A stretch of DNA of 52,424 bases from positions 1 to 52,424 of the forward strand of contig JACREX010000110.1 of assembly GCA_016212695.1 (NCBI GenBank), in the 5' to 3' direction. The DNA comes from Bacteroidia bacterium (GTDB lineage: Bacteria > Bacteroidota > Bacteroidia > Bacteroidales > GWF2-35-48). The position numbers were made by a program, and so were the translations under genes. How positions within the stretch are numbered: the first letter of the stretch is position 1; every line of letters starts with the position of its first letter. The notes under the pieces were generated by a model, which saw only the letters and a list, made by a program, of their open reading frames with translations, had not been told where the DNA came from and searched no databases. Below are positions 1 through 8,580 of this stretch, piece by piece.

Positions 1-132
1 GCTAAATTCCATAATGCTATAACAGGATTTTTTCAAAATATCAACCTGAAATATAATGCCGATTTAAAAAATCTGTTGACATTAAAATTTCAATTTTTTC
101 AAAATATAAATGCGGAAATTTATGCAGCGTAA
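1..132 (+). CDS. Possible 3' end of a gene cut by the window edge
   Basis: The first frame is open from base 1 and stops at 130-132, giving 43 residues. The hexapeptide FFQNIN occurs twice, 22 residues apart (residues 10-15 and 32-37), and the DNA around both copies is similar, so this may be the end of a protein with internal repeats. No domain is recognised. The stretch is short and AT-rich, so it could also be chance. Certainty is low. Confidence 0.25.
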   Translation, partial: AKFHNAITGFFQNINLKYNADLKNLLTLKFQFFQNINAEIYAA

Positions 133-183
133 GGTATAACTGAAATAGATTTACTGAATTGCTTATCGTATAATTTTTCATAA

Positions 184-702
184 AAGTTTTTTGTTCCCAA
201 ATTAACTATTTTTAACTTTACCCACACGAAATCATATAGAACCGAAAAATCTAACTATGTTAATACCTCTGAGATTTATAAATATATTGTTAATGGCAAA
301 AAAGTACAATTAGGATTTGGAGAACCCCCAAAAAAACAACAGAAAAATAATCAGTCTTTAGTAATAACAGAAAAGTCAAACAATACACAATTTAAAAATG
401 CCGGGAATCATTTAATAAAATTTTCAAAACACACTTATATCGGTATTGGTTTAGTTTGTGCTGGTTCATTAATTACATTGTCTTCTTTATTAGTAAAGGA
501 TAAAATAAGCTATGATAAAAATGGTATTTGGGAATCCAAAACAGACTATAGCGGTACAAGGACAACCCTCATTGTAATTGGCTCATTAACTTCTTTAACC
601 GGAATAATATTCAGTATTGAAGCTATTAACCATGTAGGTAAGGCCGGAAAATTATTAATAGAAGTATCAGGTAATGGCGTTACGGCTGCAATAAAATTTT
701 AA
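184..702 (+). pseudogene. Remnant of a small membrane protein gene without a normal start
   Basis: This frame is open for 172 codons, from a stop at 181-183 to the stop at 700-702, but has no ATG or GTG. The only usual start is TTG at 478, which would leave 74 residues and cut into a hydrophobic segment. The upstream part is rich in Lys, Asn, Thr and Ser, as in real proteins of this genome. Two hydrophobic stretches follow, one around codons 83-102 and one around 124-146 of the open frame, with a short polar linker between them. I see no recognisable domain and no promoter. I read it as a gene that lost its 5' end, next to tRNA-Asn; a short gene starting at TTG 478 is the alternative. Confidence 0.35.
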
Positions 703-781
703 TACTTTGTACGAATCTGTATAAAAGTTCCGGAAAAATACATACAAAAACCAACACTATAAAAAAGGCTTAAAAAAACCG

Positions 782-803
782 ATTGTATGCAAATTGTATG
801 CAA
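782..803. repeat. Two perfect tandem copies of an 11-base unit
   Basis: The unit ATTGTATGCAA occurs twice head to tail directly downstream of the tRNA-Asn terminator. Function is unknown. Short direct repeats like this can be protein-binding sites or remains of an integration junction, but nothing in the window decides between these. Confidence 0.6.
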
Positions 804-805
804 AT

Positions 806-841
806 AAAAAAACCTCTCAGAATTGTAAAGTATCTGAAAGG
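806..841 (-). terminator. Rho-independent terminator of tRNA-Asn
   Basis: On the minus strand a stem made of CCTTTCAG and CTGAGAGG (two mismatched positions, 13-base loop) is followed by seven T residues. It lies 17 bases after the tRNA 3' end, in the right orientation. Confidence 0.6.
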
Positions 842-857
842 CTTTATTTTACTATTG

Positions 858-931
858 CTCCCCCTCAAGGACTTGAACCTTGGACCCCCTGATTAACAGT
901 CAGGTGCTCTAACCAGCTGAGCTAAGGAGGA
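858..931 (-). tRNA. tRNA-Asn (anticodon GTT)
   Basis: Read on the minus strand, the 74-base sequence folds as a full cloverleaf. The acceptor stem TCCTCCT pairs with AGGGGGA, with one G-T pair. The D arm contains AGCTCAG, the anticodon loop carries GTT (bases 895-897), and the T loop contains GGTTCAAGTCC. The discriminator base is G, and CCA is not encoded. A minus-strand promoter lies just upstream and a terminator just downstream, so it is a single-gene unit, divergent from the PfkB kinase gene. Confidence 0.95.
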
Positions 932-942
932 AAATGGGATTG

Positions 943-972
943 CAAAAGTAACAGGTATTTTGAAATAAACAA
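943..972 (-). promoter_or_regulatory. Promoter of tRNA-Asn
   Basis: On the minus strand the -7 box TACTTTTG (943-950) fits the Bacteroidota consensus TAnnTTTG exactly. TTG (970-972) lies 19 bases upstream of it. Transcription would start a few bases before the mature tRNA 5' end at 931. The same box precedes the tRNA-Ser pair and glmS. Confidence 0.7.
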
Positions 973-980
973 TATCTTTG
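973..980 (+). promoter_or_regulatory. Possible -7 box for the PfkB kinase gene
   Basis: TATCTTTG matches the Bacteroidota -7 consensus TAnnTTTG on the plus strand, about 70 bases before the start codon at 1054. No TTG lies at the usual distance upstream, so the -33 element is weak or absent. It is back to back with the tRNA-Asn promoter. Confidence 0.4.
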
Positions 981-1053
981 TGAAAAATTTTTCAATTATC
1001 CTTTGATTTAAAAGGATAAAATATTTTTTTAAAATAATTTAATTTGTTTCATA

Positions 1054-2034
1054 ATGCCAAAAATATTAGGGATAGGAAATGCGCTGGTTGATACCATGAC
1101 CCGGCTCGATAATGACAGTTTGCTGAACGAATTCAATCTGCCCAAGGGCAGTATGCAACTGGTAGATAAAGAAACCATAATAAAGGTAAATGACGGAACC
1201 CGGAATTTAAAGAAAAGTCAGTCGTCAGGCGGGTCTGCGGCAAACACAATTCATGGACTGGCAAAAATCGGTTCACAGGTTGGTTATATTGGAAAAATCG
1301 GCGAAGATGAAACAGGCAGGATATTCCAGAATGATCTGACAAGCATTAATGTAAACACAAAACTATTAAAAAGTACATCCCTTTCAGGGCAGGCAATCGT
1401 ATTGGTGAGCCCGGATTCCGAAAGAACTTTTGTCGTATATCTCGGCGCTGCTGTTGAATTAACCGCAAGCGATCTCAAATCGTTTATGTTCGATGGTTTC
1501 GACTATCTGCATATTGAAGGCTACTTAGTTCAAAACCAGGAAATGATACTTCAGGCGGCAAAAATCGCCAAATCAAAAAAAATGAAAATATCCATTGATC
1601 TGGCCAGCTACAATGTGGTACAGGAAAATCTCGATTTTCTGAAAAGCTTGGTGAGTGAATACGCTGATATTGTTTTTGCAAATGAAGAAGAAGCAAAGAC
1701 CTTCACTGGAAAAGAACCGGAAGAAGCCTTGGAAGATATTGATAAATTATGCGATATAGCCGTTGTCAAAATCGGGAAAAACGGTTCGCTGATAAAAAGA
1801 GGTAACGAAATTCATAAAGCAGGCATCATCCATGTGAACAGCGTTGATACCACGGGGGCAGGCGACTTGTATGCATCCGGGTTCCTGTATGGGTTAACCA
1901 AAGGATTGCCGTTGAACAAATGCGGACAGATCGGCGCAATATGTTCCGGAAATGTAATTGAAGTGGTGGGATCGAAGATGGACGAAGAAAGATGGAATAA
2001 AGTTAAGAAACTGATTAAGGAAGTAGTGGGATAG
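1054..2034 (+). CDS. PfkB-family carbohydrate/nucleoside kinase
   Basis: This 326-residue cytoplasmic kinase belongs to the PfkB (ribokinase/adenosine kinase) family, which phosphorylates sugars or nucleosides with ATP. The N-terminal half has the glycine-rich stretch SGGSAANTIHGLAKIG, typical of the substrate side. The C-terminal half has the family signature DTTGAGD at residues 265-271, where the last Asp is the catalytic base and GAG forms the anion hole. The length is normal for the family. The closest types by pattern are adenosine-kinase-like PfkB proteins, but the sequence alone does not fix the substrate. The gene has its own upstream -7 box and is followed by a heptad repeat array before the methyltransferase gene. 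Confidence 0.85.
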   Translation: MPKILGIGNALVDTMTRLDNDSLLNEFNLPKGSMQLVDKETIIKVNDGTRNLKKSQSSGGSAANTIHGLAKIGSQVGYIGKIGEDETGRIFQNDLTSINVNTKLLKSTSLSGQAIVLVSPDSERTFVVYLGAAVELTASDLKSFMFDGFDYLHIEGYLVQNQEMILQAAKIAKSKKMKISIDLASYNVVQENLDFLKSLVSEYADIVFANEEEAKTFTGKEPEEALEDIDKLCDIAVVKIGKNGSLIKRGNEIHKAGIIHVNSVDTTGAGDLYASGFLYGLTKGLPLNKCGQIGAICSGNVIEVVGSKMDEERWNKVKKLIKEVVG

Positions 2035-2045
2035 TTATGATAGCG

Positions 2046-2080
2046 GCAGGAGGCAGTAAGCAGGAGGCAGGAGGCAAAGT
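2046..2080. repeat. Heptanucleotide array 1
   Basis: Four to five units of 7 bases (GCAGGAG, GCAGTAA, GCAGGAG, GCAGGAG, then a degenerate GCAAAGT) fill the gap between the PfkB kinase and the methyltransferase. Three other arrays in the window have the same period but unrelated units (see findings). Confidence 0.7.
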
Positions 2081-2115
2081 AGCAGTTTAAAAAATATCAA
2101 ACCTGAAATTTTTCT

Positions 2116-2997
2116 ATGGAACTTCTGTGTCCTGATAAGTGGACGGATTATGAACTCATAGACTCGGGAAACTTTGAAAAACTGGAACGCTTTGGAAAGT
2201 ATATCACTATACGTCCGGAACCCCAGGCTGTGTGGGATAAAAAATTATCTTCCGCAGAATGGGAAAAAACCGCCCATGTAAAATTTATCAGCAAATCAAG
2301 TTCATCAGGCACATGGAAGAAACTTAAAACCATGCCCGACCAGTGGATTATAGAATACAAGTCTGCCGATCTTATTTTAAAATTCCGTTTAGGACTCACC
2401 TCTTTCAAGCACGTTGGTATATTTCCCGAACAATCGGTGAACTGGAAATATATTTATCATGCGGTAAAAAAAATGAAAATGCCGCAGCCCAGAGCGCTTA
2501 ACCTTTTTGCATATACAGGCGGGGCATCGCTTGCCGCTAAACGCGCAGGGGCTGATGTAGTGCATGTTGATTCCATAAAACAGGTGGTTACTTGGTCCAA
2601 AGAAAACATGGATCTGAACAGGCTCTCAAACATACGATGGATCGTTGAAGATGCCATGACTTTTGTAAAGCGTGAAATAAAACGCGGGAATACATATCAC
2701 TGTATTATTTTAGATCCGCCGGCATTTGGCCACGGGCCTAGCGGAGAAAGCTGGAAATTAGAACGCGATATCAACGGGATGATAAAAAACGTGCTTGCCC
2801 TTCTGGATGAAAAAGAACATTTCTTTATAATAAACACGTACTCTCTTGGCTTTTCTGCACTCATTCTCGAAAACCTGCTGAAAGAGAATATTCCGGCAAC
2901 ATCAAAATTAAGCATCGGGGAATTATATCTTCAGGCAAAAACCGGGACTAAGCTGCCATTGGGAGTTTTCGGGAGGTTTTGCAATATTAAAAATTAA
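2116..2997 (+). CDS. Class I SAM-dependent methyltransferase, RlmI/RlmK-like
   Basis: The protein has 293 residues. The first ~100 are rich in Trp, Lys and Asp and resemble the substrate-binding part of rRNA large-subunit methyltransferases. The Rossmann fold then begins with motif I NLFAYTGG at residues 129-136. An acidic residue at the end of strand 2 (VHVDS, about 149-153) should bind the ribose of S-adenosylmethionine. Motif IV DPPAFGHG at 200-207 is the DPP(A/Y)F type found in the RlmI and RlmK families. The likely role is methylation of 23S rRNA, but the target base cannot be read from the sequence. It ends 7 bases before the dihydroorotase gene, so the two are probably co-transcribed. 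Confidence 0.8.
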   Translation: MELLCPDKWTDYELIDSGNFEKLERFGKYITIRPEPQAVWDKKLSSAEWEKTAHVKFISKSSSSGTWKKLKTMPDQWIIEYKSADLILKFRLGLTSFKHVGIFPEQSVNWKYIYHAVKKMKMPQPRALNLFAYTGGASLAAKRAGADVVHVDSIKQVVTWSKENMDLNRLSNIRWIVEDAMTFVKREIKRGNTYHCIILDPPAFGHGPSGESWKLERDINGMIKNVLALLDEKEHFFIINTYSLGFSALILENLLKENIPATSKLSIGELYLQAKTGTKLPLGVFGRFCNIKN

Positions 2998-3004
2998 AAG
3001 GGAA

Positions 3005-4345
3005 ATGATTTTAATCAAAGATGCGAATATTGTTAACGAAGGCAGCATTTACAAAGGAAGTGTTCTTTTGGATCATGAAAAGATACAGGAAATATTTACC
3101 GGAGAAATTCCCGGAGATATTTTATCAAACAGCAAAATCATATCTGGGGAAGGAAAATATCTGATACCCGGCGTGATTGACGACCATGTGCATTTCCGCG
3201 AACCGGGATTCACTCATAAAGCTGATATTTCTACAGAATCAGCAGCAGCGGTTGCCGGCGGAGTAACTTCTTTTATGGATATGCCCAATACTAAACCCCA
3301 GGCAACTACCCTTAAATTAATCGAAGAAAAATTCAAGACTGCCGATGAAAAATCTCTTGCAAACTTTTCATTTTATATTGGCGCCACCAATGATAATATG
3401 GATGAGCTTTTGAACGCATCTCCCAAAGAAGTGTGCGGCATAAAAGTTTTTATGGGCGCATCAACAGGAAACATGCTGGTGGATAATAACGATGTATTGG
3501 ATAAAATCTTTTCATTATCAAAGAATCTTGTTGCAGTGCATTGCGAAGACGAAAAAATTATTCAGGAAAATATTGCAAAATACAGGAACACGCAGGGCGA
3601 AAATATTCCCGTAAAATATCATGCTGAAATCAGAAGCGCGGAAGCCTGTTATAAATCGTCGTCATTTGCAGTGGCGCTGGCAAAAAAACACAATACCCGG
3701 CTTCATCTTTTACACCTTTCAACAGCCAGGGAATTAGAACTGCTCGACAATACCGTTCCGGCAAAAGATAAAAGAATTACCGCCGAAGCCTGTGTGCATC
3801 ATTTATGGTTCGATGAGAGCGATTATGAAAAACACGGTACGCTTATCAAATGGAATCCATCCATAAAAACGATTGAAGACAAAGAATCTTTACTGGAAGC
3901 AGTAATAGATAATAGAATTGATATCATAGCCACAGATCATGCTCCTCATCTTGCGGAAGAAAAAAATGCTCCGTATTTTCAGTCCATGTCCGGCGGCCCG
4001 TTGGTTCAGCACTCATTGTCCATCATGCTTGAATTATATCGTCAGAAAAAAATCACATTTGAAAAAATCGTTGAAAAAATGTGCCACCTTCCTGCCGATG
4101 TATTTAAAATCGTCAAACGGGGCTACATCAGAAAAGGGTTTTATGCCGACCTTGCCTTGGTAAACATGAATCAACCCTGTACCGTTTCTAAAGAAAATAT
4201 TTTATATAAATGCGGCTGGTCTCCCTTCGAGGGTGTTACATTTCATTCAAAAGTAACACACACTTTTGTGAACGGAACCCTTGTATTTGAAAATGGGAGT
4301 TTCAATAAAACCGTAAAAGGGCAGGCATTGTCGTTCCTGAAATAA
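3005..4345 (+). CDS. pyrC: Dihydroorotase
   Basis: This 446-residue zinc amidohydrolase carries out the third step of pyrimidine synthesis, cyclising carbamoyl-aspartate to dihydroorotate. The metal-binding HxH is in DHVHFREPG (His61 and His63). Lys147 in GIKVFMG is the expected carbamylated lysine. Later motifs are AVHCEDE, LHLLHLST and ATDHAPH, which supply further metal ligands and the catalytic Asp. The length and the REPG form fit the long, class I-type dihydroorotases common in Bacteroidota rather than the ~340-residue E. coli type. Allantoinase is the main alternative because the two families are close. The start ATG lies 7 bases after the methyltransferase stop. Confidence 0.85.
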   Translation: MILIKDANIVNEGSIYKGSVLLDHEKIQEIFTGEIPGDILSNSKIISGEGKYLIPGVIDDHVHFREPGFTHKADISTESAAAVAGGVTSFMDMPNTKPQATTLKLIEEKFKTADEKSLANFSFYIGATNDNMDELLNASPKEVCGIKVFMGASTGNMLVDNNDVLDKIFSLSKNLVAVHCEDEKIIQENIAKYRNTQGENIPVKYHAEIRSAEACYKSSSFAVALAKKHNTRLHLLHLSTARELELLDNTVPAKDKRITAEACVHHLWFDESDYEKHGTLIKWNPSIKTIEDKESLLEAVIDNRIDIIATDHAPHLAEEKNAPYFQSMSGGPLVQHSLSIMLELYRQKKITFEKIVEKMCHLPADVFKIVKRGYIRKGFYADLALVNMNQPCTVSKENILYKCGWSPFEGVTFHSKVTHTFVNGTLVFENGSFNKTVKGQALSFLK

Positions 4346-4354
4346 ACGACAATT

Positions 4355-4384
4355 TTGTTGTTTTAAGAAAAGGTTGTATTTTTG
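4355..4384 (+). promoter_or_regulatory. Promoter of the sensor-like membrane protein gene
   Basis: TTG at 4355-4357 and the perfect -7 box TATTTTTG at 4377-4384 are separated by 19 bases. Transcription would begin around 4388-4391. This is downstream of a possible TTG start at 4374, so the first usable start codon is ATG 4404. Confidence 0.6.
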
Positions 4385-4403
4385 GCTGTCCAAACTAAAA
4401 TTT

Positions 4404-5405
4404 ATGGCAACAATCCGGAAAGGAATCGTTATCAGAAAAGTTTTTTTAAGTATTTTCCTCCCCGTTTTCCTCACGCTTATCGTTCTCTCTGCTCTGAATG
4501 TATATAATTTCAGGAACTATTCAACCAATTCGAAAACTTCCAAAAACAAAGATATTTTTACGGATATCATAAAAGCCGTAGAATTCCAGGATCTTGCCCT
4601 GAACATGATTGAAGGAGAGATTGAAAACCGGCTCAAAGGGTTCAGCGACAAATTAGTTAATGATATTTATCCGAAAATGTATGGCGTGGATAAAGCAAAT
4701 CTTCAATACATCAGGAAGGCCATTGGAATGGATATAAAAAATGAAGATATTTATTTTATTGATACGGCAGGAATTGTTGTAAACACAACCTTTGAGAAAG
4801 ATAAAAATTTAAACTTCTTTAATTTCGGCGAGAAACATAAAAAGATGCTGCTCTCCCTTTTTAAAGAAAAAAAATTCATCAGCGAACGGTTCACGATCGA
4901 AGCATCTACCAAAAGGTTAAAAAAATATTGTTATCAGCCCACAAAAGACGGGAAATACCTTGTTGAAATCGGCATTTATTCAAAAGCGGCTGACGAAACC
5001 GTAAGCTTTATCATCAAACGGCTTGCTGATTTTTCAAATACGGATAACGGTATTATTTCAGTTGATATTTTTATTACTACGGATAAACCTTTTTCGTTGA
5101 ATAAAGACGCGGTGATAGACAATTCCCATTTAGAGTACATTCAAAAGGTTGTTGCAAGCAAAGAAAGACAAATACTCAACATGGAGGTGGATGATAAAAT
5201 TCTGAATTACGAATATATTTATGTGCCTCTTAAAAACACAAACCTTTATAAAGATGCCGTGGTCCGAATTATTTCGGACAGATCCGGGGATGCCGTGATA
5301 TTTACGTATCTTGCCTATTCGCTGATTATTTTCGGAGCCATATTCCTGCTTTGCATGTTTATTTTCTTCGTCCAGGTGATGCGGCATAAAGATTATGCGC
5401 ACTGA
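4404..5405 (+). CDS. Two-TM membrane protein with a large extracytoplasmic sensor-like region
   Basis: The protein has 333 residues from ATG 4404; an in-frame TTG at 4374 overlaps the promoter and was rejected. One membrane segment lies near residues 12-33 and a second near 302-326. The ~265 residues between them should face the periplasm and resemble the layout of Cache-type ligand-binding domains: a helical beginning (EFQDLALNMIEGEIENRL), then beta-rich segments such as EDIYFIDTAGIVV and KYLVEIGIYSK. Only about seven residues follow the second membrane segment, so no kinase, cyclase or HAMP output domain is present. The family assignment is inference from layout and I cannot name a function. 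It converges with the PorU-like gene across a three-hairpin repeat. Confidence 0.6.
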   Translation: MATIRKGIVIRKVFLSIFLPVFLTLIVLSALNVYNFRNYSTNSKTSKNKDIFTDIIKAVEFQDLALNMIEGEIENRLKGFSDKLVNDIYPKMYGVDKANLQYIRKAIGMDIKNEDIYFIDTAGIVVNTTFEKDKNLNFFNFGEKHKKMLLSLFKEKKFISERFTIEASTKRLKKYCYQPTKDGKYLVEIGIYSKAADETVSFIIKRLADFSNTDNGIISVDIFITTDKPFSLNKDAVIDNSHLEYIQKVVASKERQILNMEVDDKILNYEYIYVPLKNTNLYKDAVVRIISDRSGDAVIFTYLAYSLIIFGAIFLLCMFIFFVQVMRHKDYAH

Positions 5406-5466
5406 TCTGTTCGGATTTTTTCTGCGAATAAAACATATAGTTTCAATTTATCTGGTTAATTCACAA

Positions 5467-5562
5467 AAGGACTAAAGTCCTTGAAAAAATGGGTGATGTG
5501 TTTTAACCACGCCATTAATGGCGTGGTTATTGAAAACACTGTAAAATAAGGGCTTTAGCCCT
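5467..5562. repeat. Three-hairpin palindromic repeat, copy 1
   Basis: Three palindromes lie in 96 bases. They are AAGGACTAAAGTCCTT (5467-5482), a perfect 24-base palindrome with the arm AACCACGCCATT (5505-5528), and AGGGCTTTAGCCCT (5549-5562). A second copy at 52240-52328 keeps the outer two hairpins and has a different central palindrome. It sits between two convergent genes, where it may also stop transcription from both sides. Confidence 0.75.
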
Positions 5563-5598
5563 GACTTAAAAGTTTATGAATAAAGAAGGTTAAAGCAA

Positions 5599-8580
5599 TT
5601 ATTCCCGGATAAACTTTTTTGTAACAGACGCATTGCCTGAAGTGAGCCGGATCATATAAAGGCCCCTGTTTAGTTTTGCAACATCAATCGGGAGCACTGT
5701 ATTTTCGGCTTGTGTAGCTTTGCATTTATAAATTGTTTCTCCTGCCGTATTATAAATTTGAACATCAATTTGGCTATTCATCGTGTTACCAAATTCACAA
5801 AATATTTTATCTGATGTAATAGTTGGGTAAACTTTGATTTGCATATCTCCGGCTTTGTACTCTGTAATACCCGCTATATAACCATAAACGATTAAATCTT
5901 CAAAACAGCCCATGGCATCTTCCATATTATCAGTAGCGTAATAACTGAATTTCGGATGGCCATAACCAGGGCTAATCGTTGCAGGTACGGTAAACTGTAT
6001 TTCAAACATTCCATTGAGAACATCCGCATCGCCTTCTAAAAGGATGCTGTCCTGCCGTTGAAATATTAATGGAGGGTTGCCGTCATTTCCAAGTGTACTA
6101 TCAATCCGTTCTTTGTCATAAAGCCTGTAATGTATGTTGCCATTAAAACTATTCATTATCAAACCTGAATTATCAGCGACAAAGCCTGCGATAGTTAAAG
6201 AATTTCCAGGATAAAGCGTATCGAGTAGATTTTGAACATTCGTTCCGTTCACCTGTGTTGTGATTACTTCGTATTTTGGATAAGCCAACATTACTGCAGG
6301 GTCTCCAAGCAGATTGAAATTACGTTTATTTATTGCGGTCTGGGAGTTTTTAATTACTTTTATTATATCACCCAGCCTGTAATGCCTACCATTTTGATCT
6401 AAAGAAAAAATTTGATTATAAAAATATAGGTTCAGTGAATAATTTGGAGAGCTATAGGTAAGTCTTGCCGGTGCGATGATTCCAATTCCACCCCCAACGG
6501 TATTTAATAGGACTTCCTCACCTCCGCTGCAAAAATCTGGGTTATCAAATCTGCCAAAAAGGGTAGTTGCCGTATAAAAAAATGGAAGATTATCGTAATT
6601 TGTCCAGGCCTGAATCATAGGTAATGTAAGTACATGTTCATGTGCCCATCCTGATTCATTTCCATGGCCTGTATAATTAATAATCAATGCCCCTTTTTCG
6701 ACCTGTTGGTTTATTGCTGCATTTACCGAGGGATAACAAGTATCGCCAACCTGAACATAATCGTCGAGATAAATCTTATTTATATTGTAACAGGGGTATG
6801 TTGTATCTACTTTACTTGCCAAGTCGTCTGCCTGATGTTCATGAGCCGTAACGTCTTCGGCATCGTCTGCAACAAAGCAAATATCGGTTCTCCAACTTTT
6901 CATCGTAGCGGCGCTTGTTGCATAATGTATTATTTTATTCACAACGGTTTGCGCTTCAGCCTGTGTTTTCACCGGCAACCGGCCTACTCCGATATCCATA
7001 GTTTCAATCCCATTAACAGTTCCTTCTGTTGAATCAAACAGGGTAAAAAAATCATCTGAAACAAACGACTGTGTGGGATCCATTGAATTTACAGATTCAA
7101 AAGTGGGAACAAGATTGGTATTATTTACAATCCTGTTTTTATAATCATATGATGCATCGCCGAAAAGTAATATATATTTTAAAGAATCAGCCGTACCCTG
7201 ACCCTTTATATAAAGCATTTTTGCAAAATCCCTGATCGCTGAAATATCCTGCGCACCTGATGAAAATTCATTGTAAATTTGATCTGTGGTAACCACATGT
7301 ACGGTCAGGTTATCGTGGTTCCGGTGATGATCGGCCAACTGATTCGCTTCATTCACAAAAGAACCCGGAGCAACAATAAGCATATTCGCGCCTGAAAGGC
7401 CATGAAGATTTTGGTTTGCAACAGGTAAAACAAATTGTGGCGTTAAGAAAGAATCATTATCAAATGCGATGAATTCTCTCAAAGAATCGGTTGCCGCTTC
7501 AAATATAAACTGTGAATTACTTACCGGTTCCCGGGGCAACTGCTGTATTGTATTCACAGAATTTGTTACATCCCATATTTCAATAGTTGAGGATACATTC
7601 ATAAGCGTAAATTGTGAAATGTTGCCGGAGCCTACACTCAATCTGTCTCTGAACGACATTTGGGGATTTGTCATAAAAAAATTCCTTCTTATATTTAATA
7701 TTATATGATCAAGCCAGCCGATGGAGGCAGAATTACTTTTATTGTAATTAACTGAAAGCAGAATGGTGTTAGCAGGAAAGATAAAGTTGGCAGAGCCTGT
7801 AGCTATTGCTGCATAAGAAGCGGTGTTGTTAGACATATTTACCGCATTTACGCTCACATTCAAAATATTTTGAGAATTTACATAGAATGAAAAAGAAGAA
7901 GACGGATTGGATCGGGCAGCAACTTTTGTATATAATTTCACAGGGCTGGAAATATCCAAATCCGGAAAATAAAATAAAAAATTATACGTAAGGGTTGTAT
8001 CAAATTTTTCTCCGTACCAGTCTTTGCCTGATTTTATGAAATTGTAAAATTCGTTTTCATGATACATATAGTCATCAAATGTGATGACATTGTGAGTTGG
8101 AGTGGTAGTTAAAGATTGCCGGGTTTGAATTCTTTTTCCCGGGCCGATATCAGTATTTAAAAAGTAATACGTATAATCTGAATATAAATTTACCTCATGC
8201 TCAAATCCGCTGCTGTCTTGTGTTAGATGCCATGTAACAGGCGACTGCCCGTAAAAAAGAATATAATCGTTTACGTTAAAAACATTATCATCTTCACCTA
8301 CAACACGGATAGCATTTTCTATAAGATCATCGGGCCGGGCCTGATTATTAAGCAGGGGCAGCATACCTGCACCATTCGCATATATCCTTATATTTTTAGG
8401 ATTAATGGTATTTACATTCACACCCATACTTACAAGGTCGTTATAAGTAAGCTTATAAATCCCTGTTTCGCTGACTACCATTTTATACCAGTTCCCGGTT
8501 ACAAGAACGGATGTATTTGTCTGCGCTTTCAGCAAAGAGCATGACAAGAGCCATAAAAAAACAAATACAGTTTTTTTCAT
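5599..8580 (-). CDS. Gingipain-family (C25) PorU-like protein with T9SS sorting domain, probably catalytically altered
   Basis: The 993-residue protein begins with a signal peptide ending near KAQ (residue ~20). The N-terminal part matches the beginning of PorU, the type IX secretion sortase (GNWYKMVVSETGIYKL). The peptidase C25 region contains NYTGHGNESGWAHE with the catalytic-type His639. The motif that normally reads ATC(S/E)F.RFD reads ATTLFGRFD here, with Thr673 (codon ACC at 6562-6564) where the nucleophile Cys is expected; the nearest Cys is 684. The last ~84 residues (910-993) look like a type A sorting domain (VYPTITSDK, VQIYNTAGE, LNRGLYMIRL, KKFI). It is probably an exported surface or outer-membrane protein. 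No porV neighbour is visible, and a PorU paralogue without protease activity fits best. Confidence 0.75.
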   Translation of the reverse strand: MKKTVFVFLWLLSCSLLKAQTNTSVLVTGNWYKMVVSETGIYKLTYNDLVSMGVNVNTINPKNIRIYANGAGMLPLLNNQARPDDLIENAIRVVGEDDNVFNVNDYILFYGQSPVTWHLTQDSSGFEHEVNLYSDYTYYFLNTDIGPGKRIQTRQSLTTTPTHNVITFDDYMYHENEFYNFIKSGKDWYGEKFDTTLTYNFLFYFPDLDISSPVKLYTKVAARSNPSSSFSFYVNSQNILNVSVNAVNMSNNTASYAAIATGSANFIFPANTILLSVNYNKSNSASIGWLDHIILNIRRNFFMTNPQMSFRDRLSVGSGNISQFTLMNVSSTIEIWDVTNSVNTIQQLPREPVSNSQFIFEAATDSLREFIAFDNDSFLTPQFVLPVANQNLHGLSGANMLIVAPGSFVNEANQLADHHRNHDNLTVHVVTTDQIYNEFSSGAQDISAIRDFAKMLYIKGQGTADSLKYILLFGDASYDYKNRIVNNTNLVPTFESVNSMDPTQSFVSDDFFTLFDSTEGTVNGIETMDIGVGRLPVKTQAEAQTVVNKIIHYATSAATMKSWRTDICFVADDAEDVTAHEHQADDLASKVDTTYPCYNINKIYLDDYVQVGDTCYPSVNAAINQQVEKGALIINYTGHGNESGWAHEHVLTLPMIQAWTNYDNLPFFYTATTLFGRFDNPDFCSGGEEVLLNTVGGGIGIIAPARLTYSSPNYSLNLYFYNQIFSLDQNGRHYRLGDIIKVIKNSQTAINKRNFNLLGDPAVMLAYPKYEVITTQVNGTNVQNLLDTLYPGNSLTIAGFVADNSGLIMNSFNGNIHYRLYDKERIDSTLGNDGNPPLIFQRQDSILLEGDADVLNGMFEIQFTVPATISPGYGHPKFSYYATDNMEDAMGCFEDLIVYGYIAGITEYKAGDMQIKVYPTITSDKIFCEFGNTMNSQIDVQIYNTAGETIYKCKATQAENTVLPIDVAKLNRGLYMIRLTSGNASVTKKFIRE

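Noticed and set aside
4374..4403. TTG start for the sensor-like gene
   Set aside because: The codon lies within the promoter spacer, before the expected transcription start; ATG 4404 fits better.
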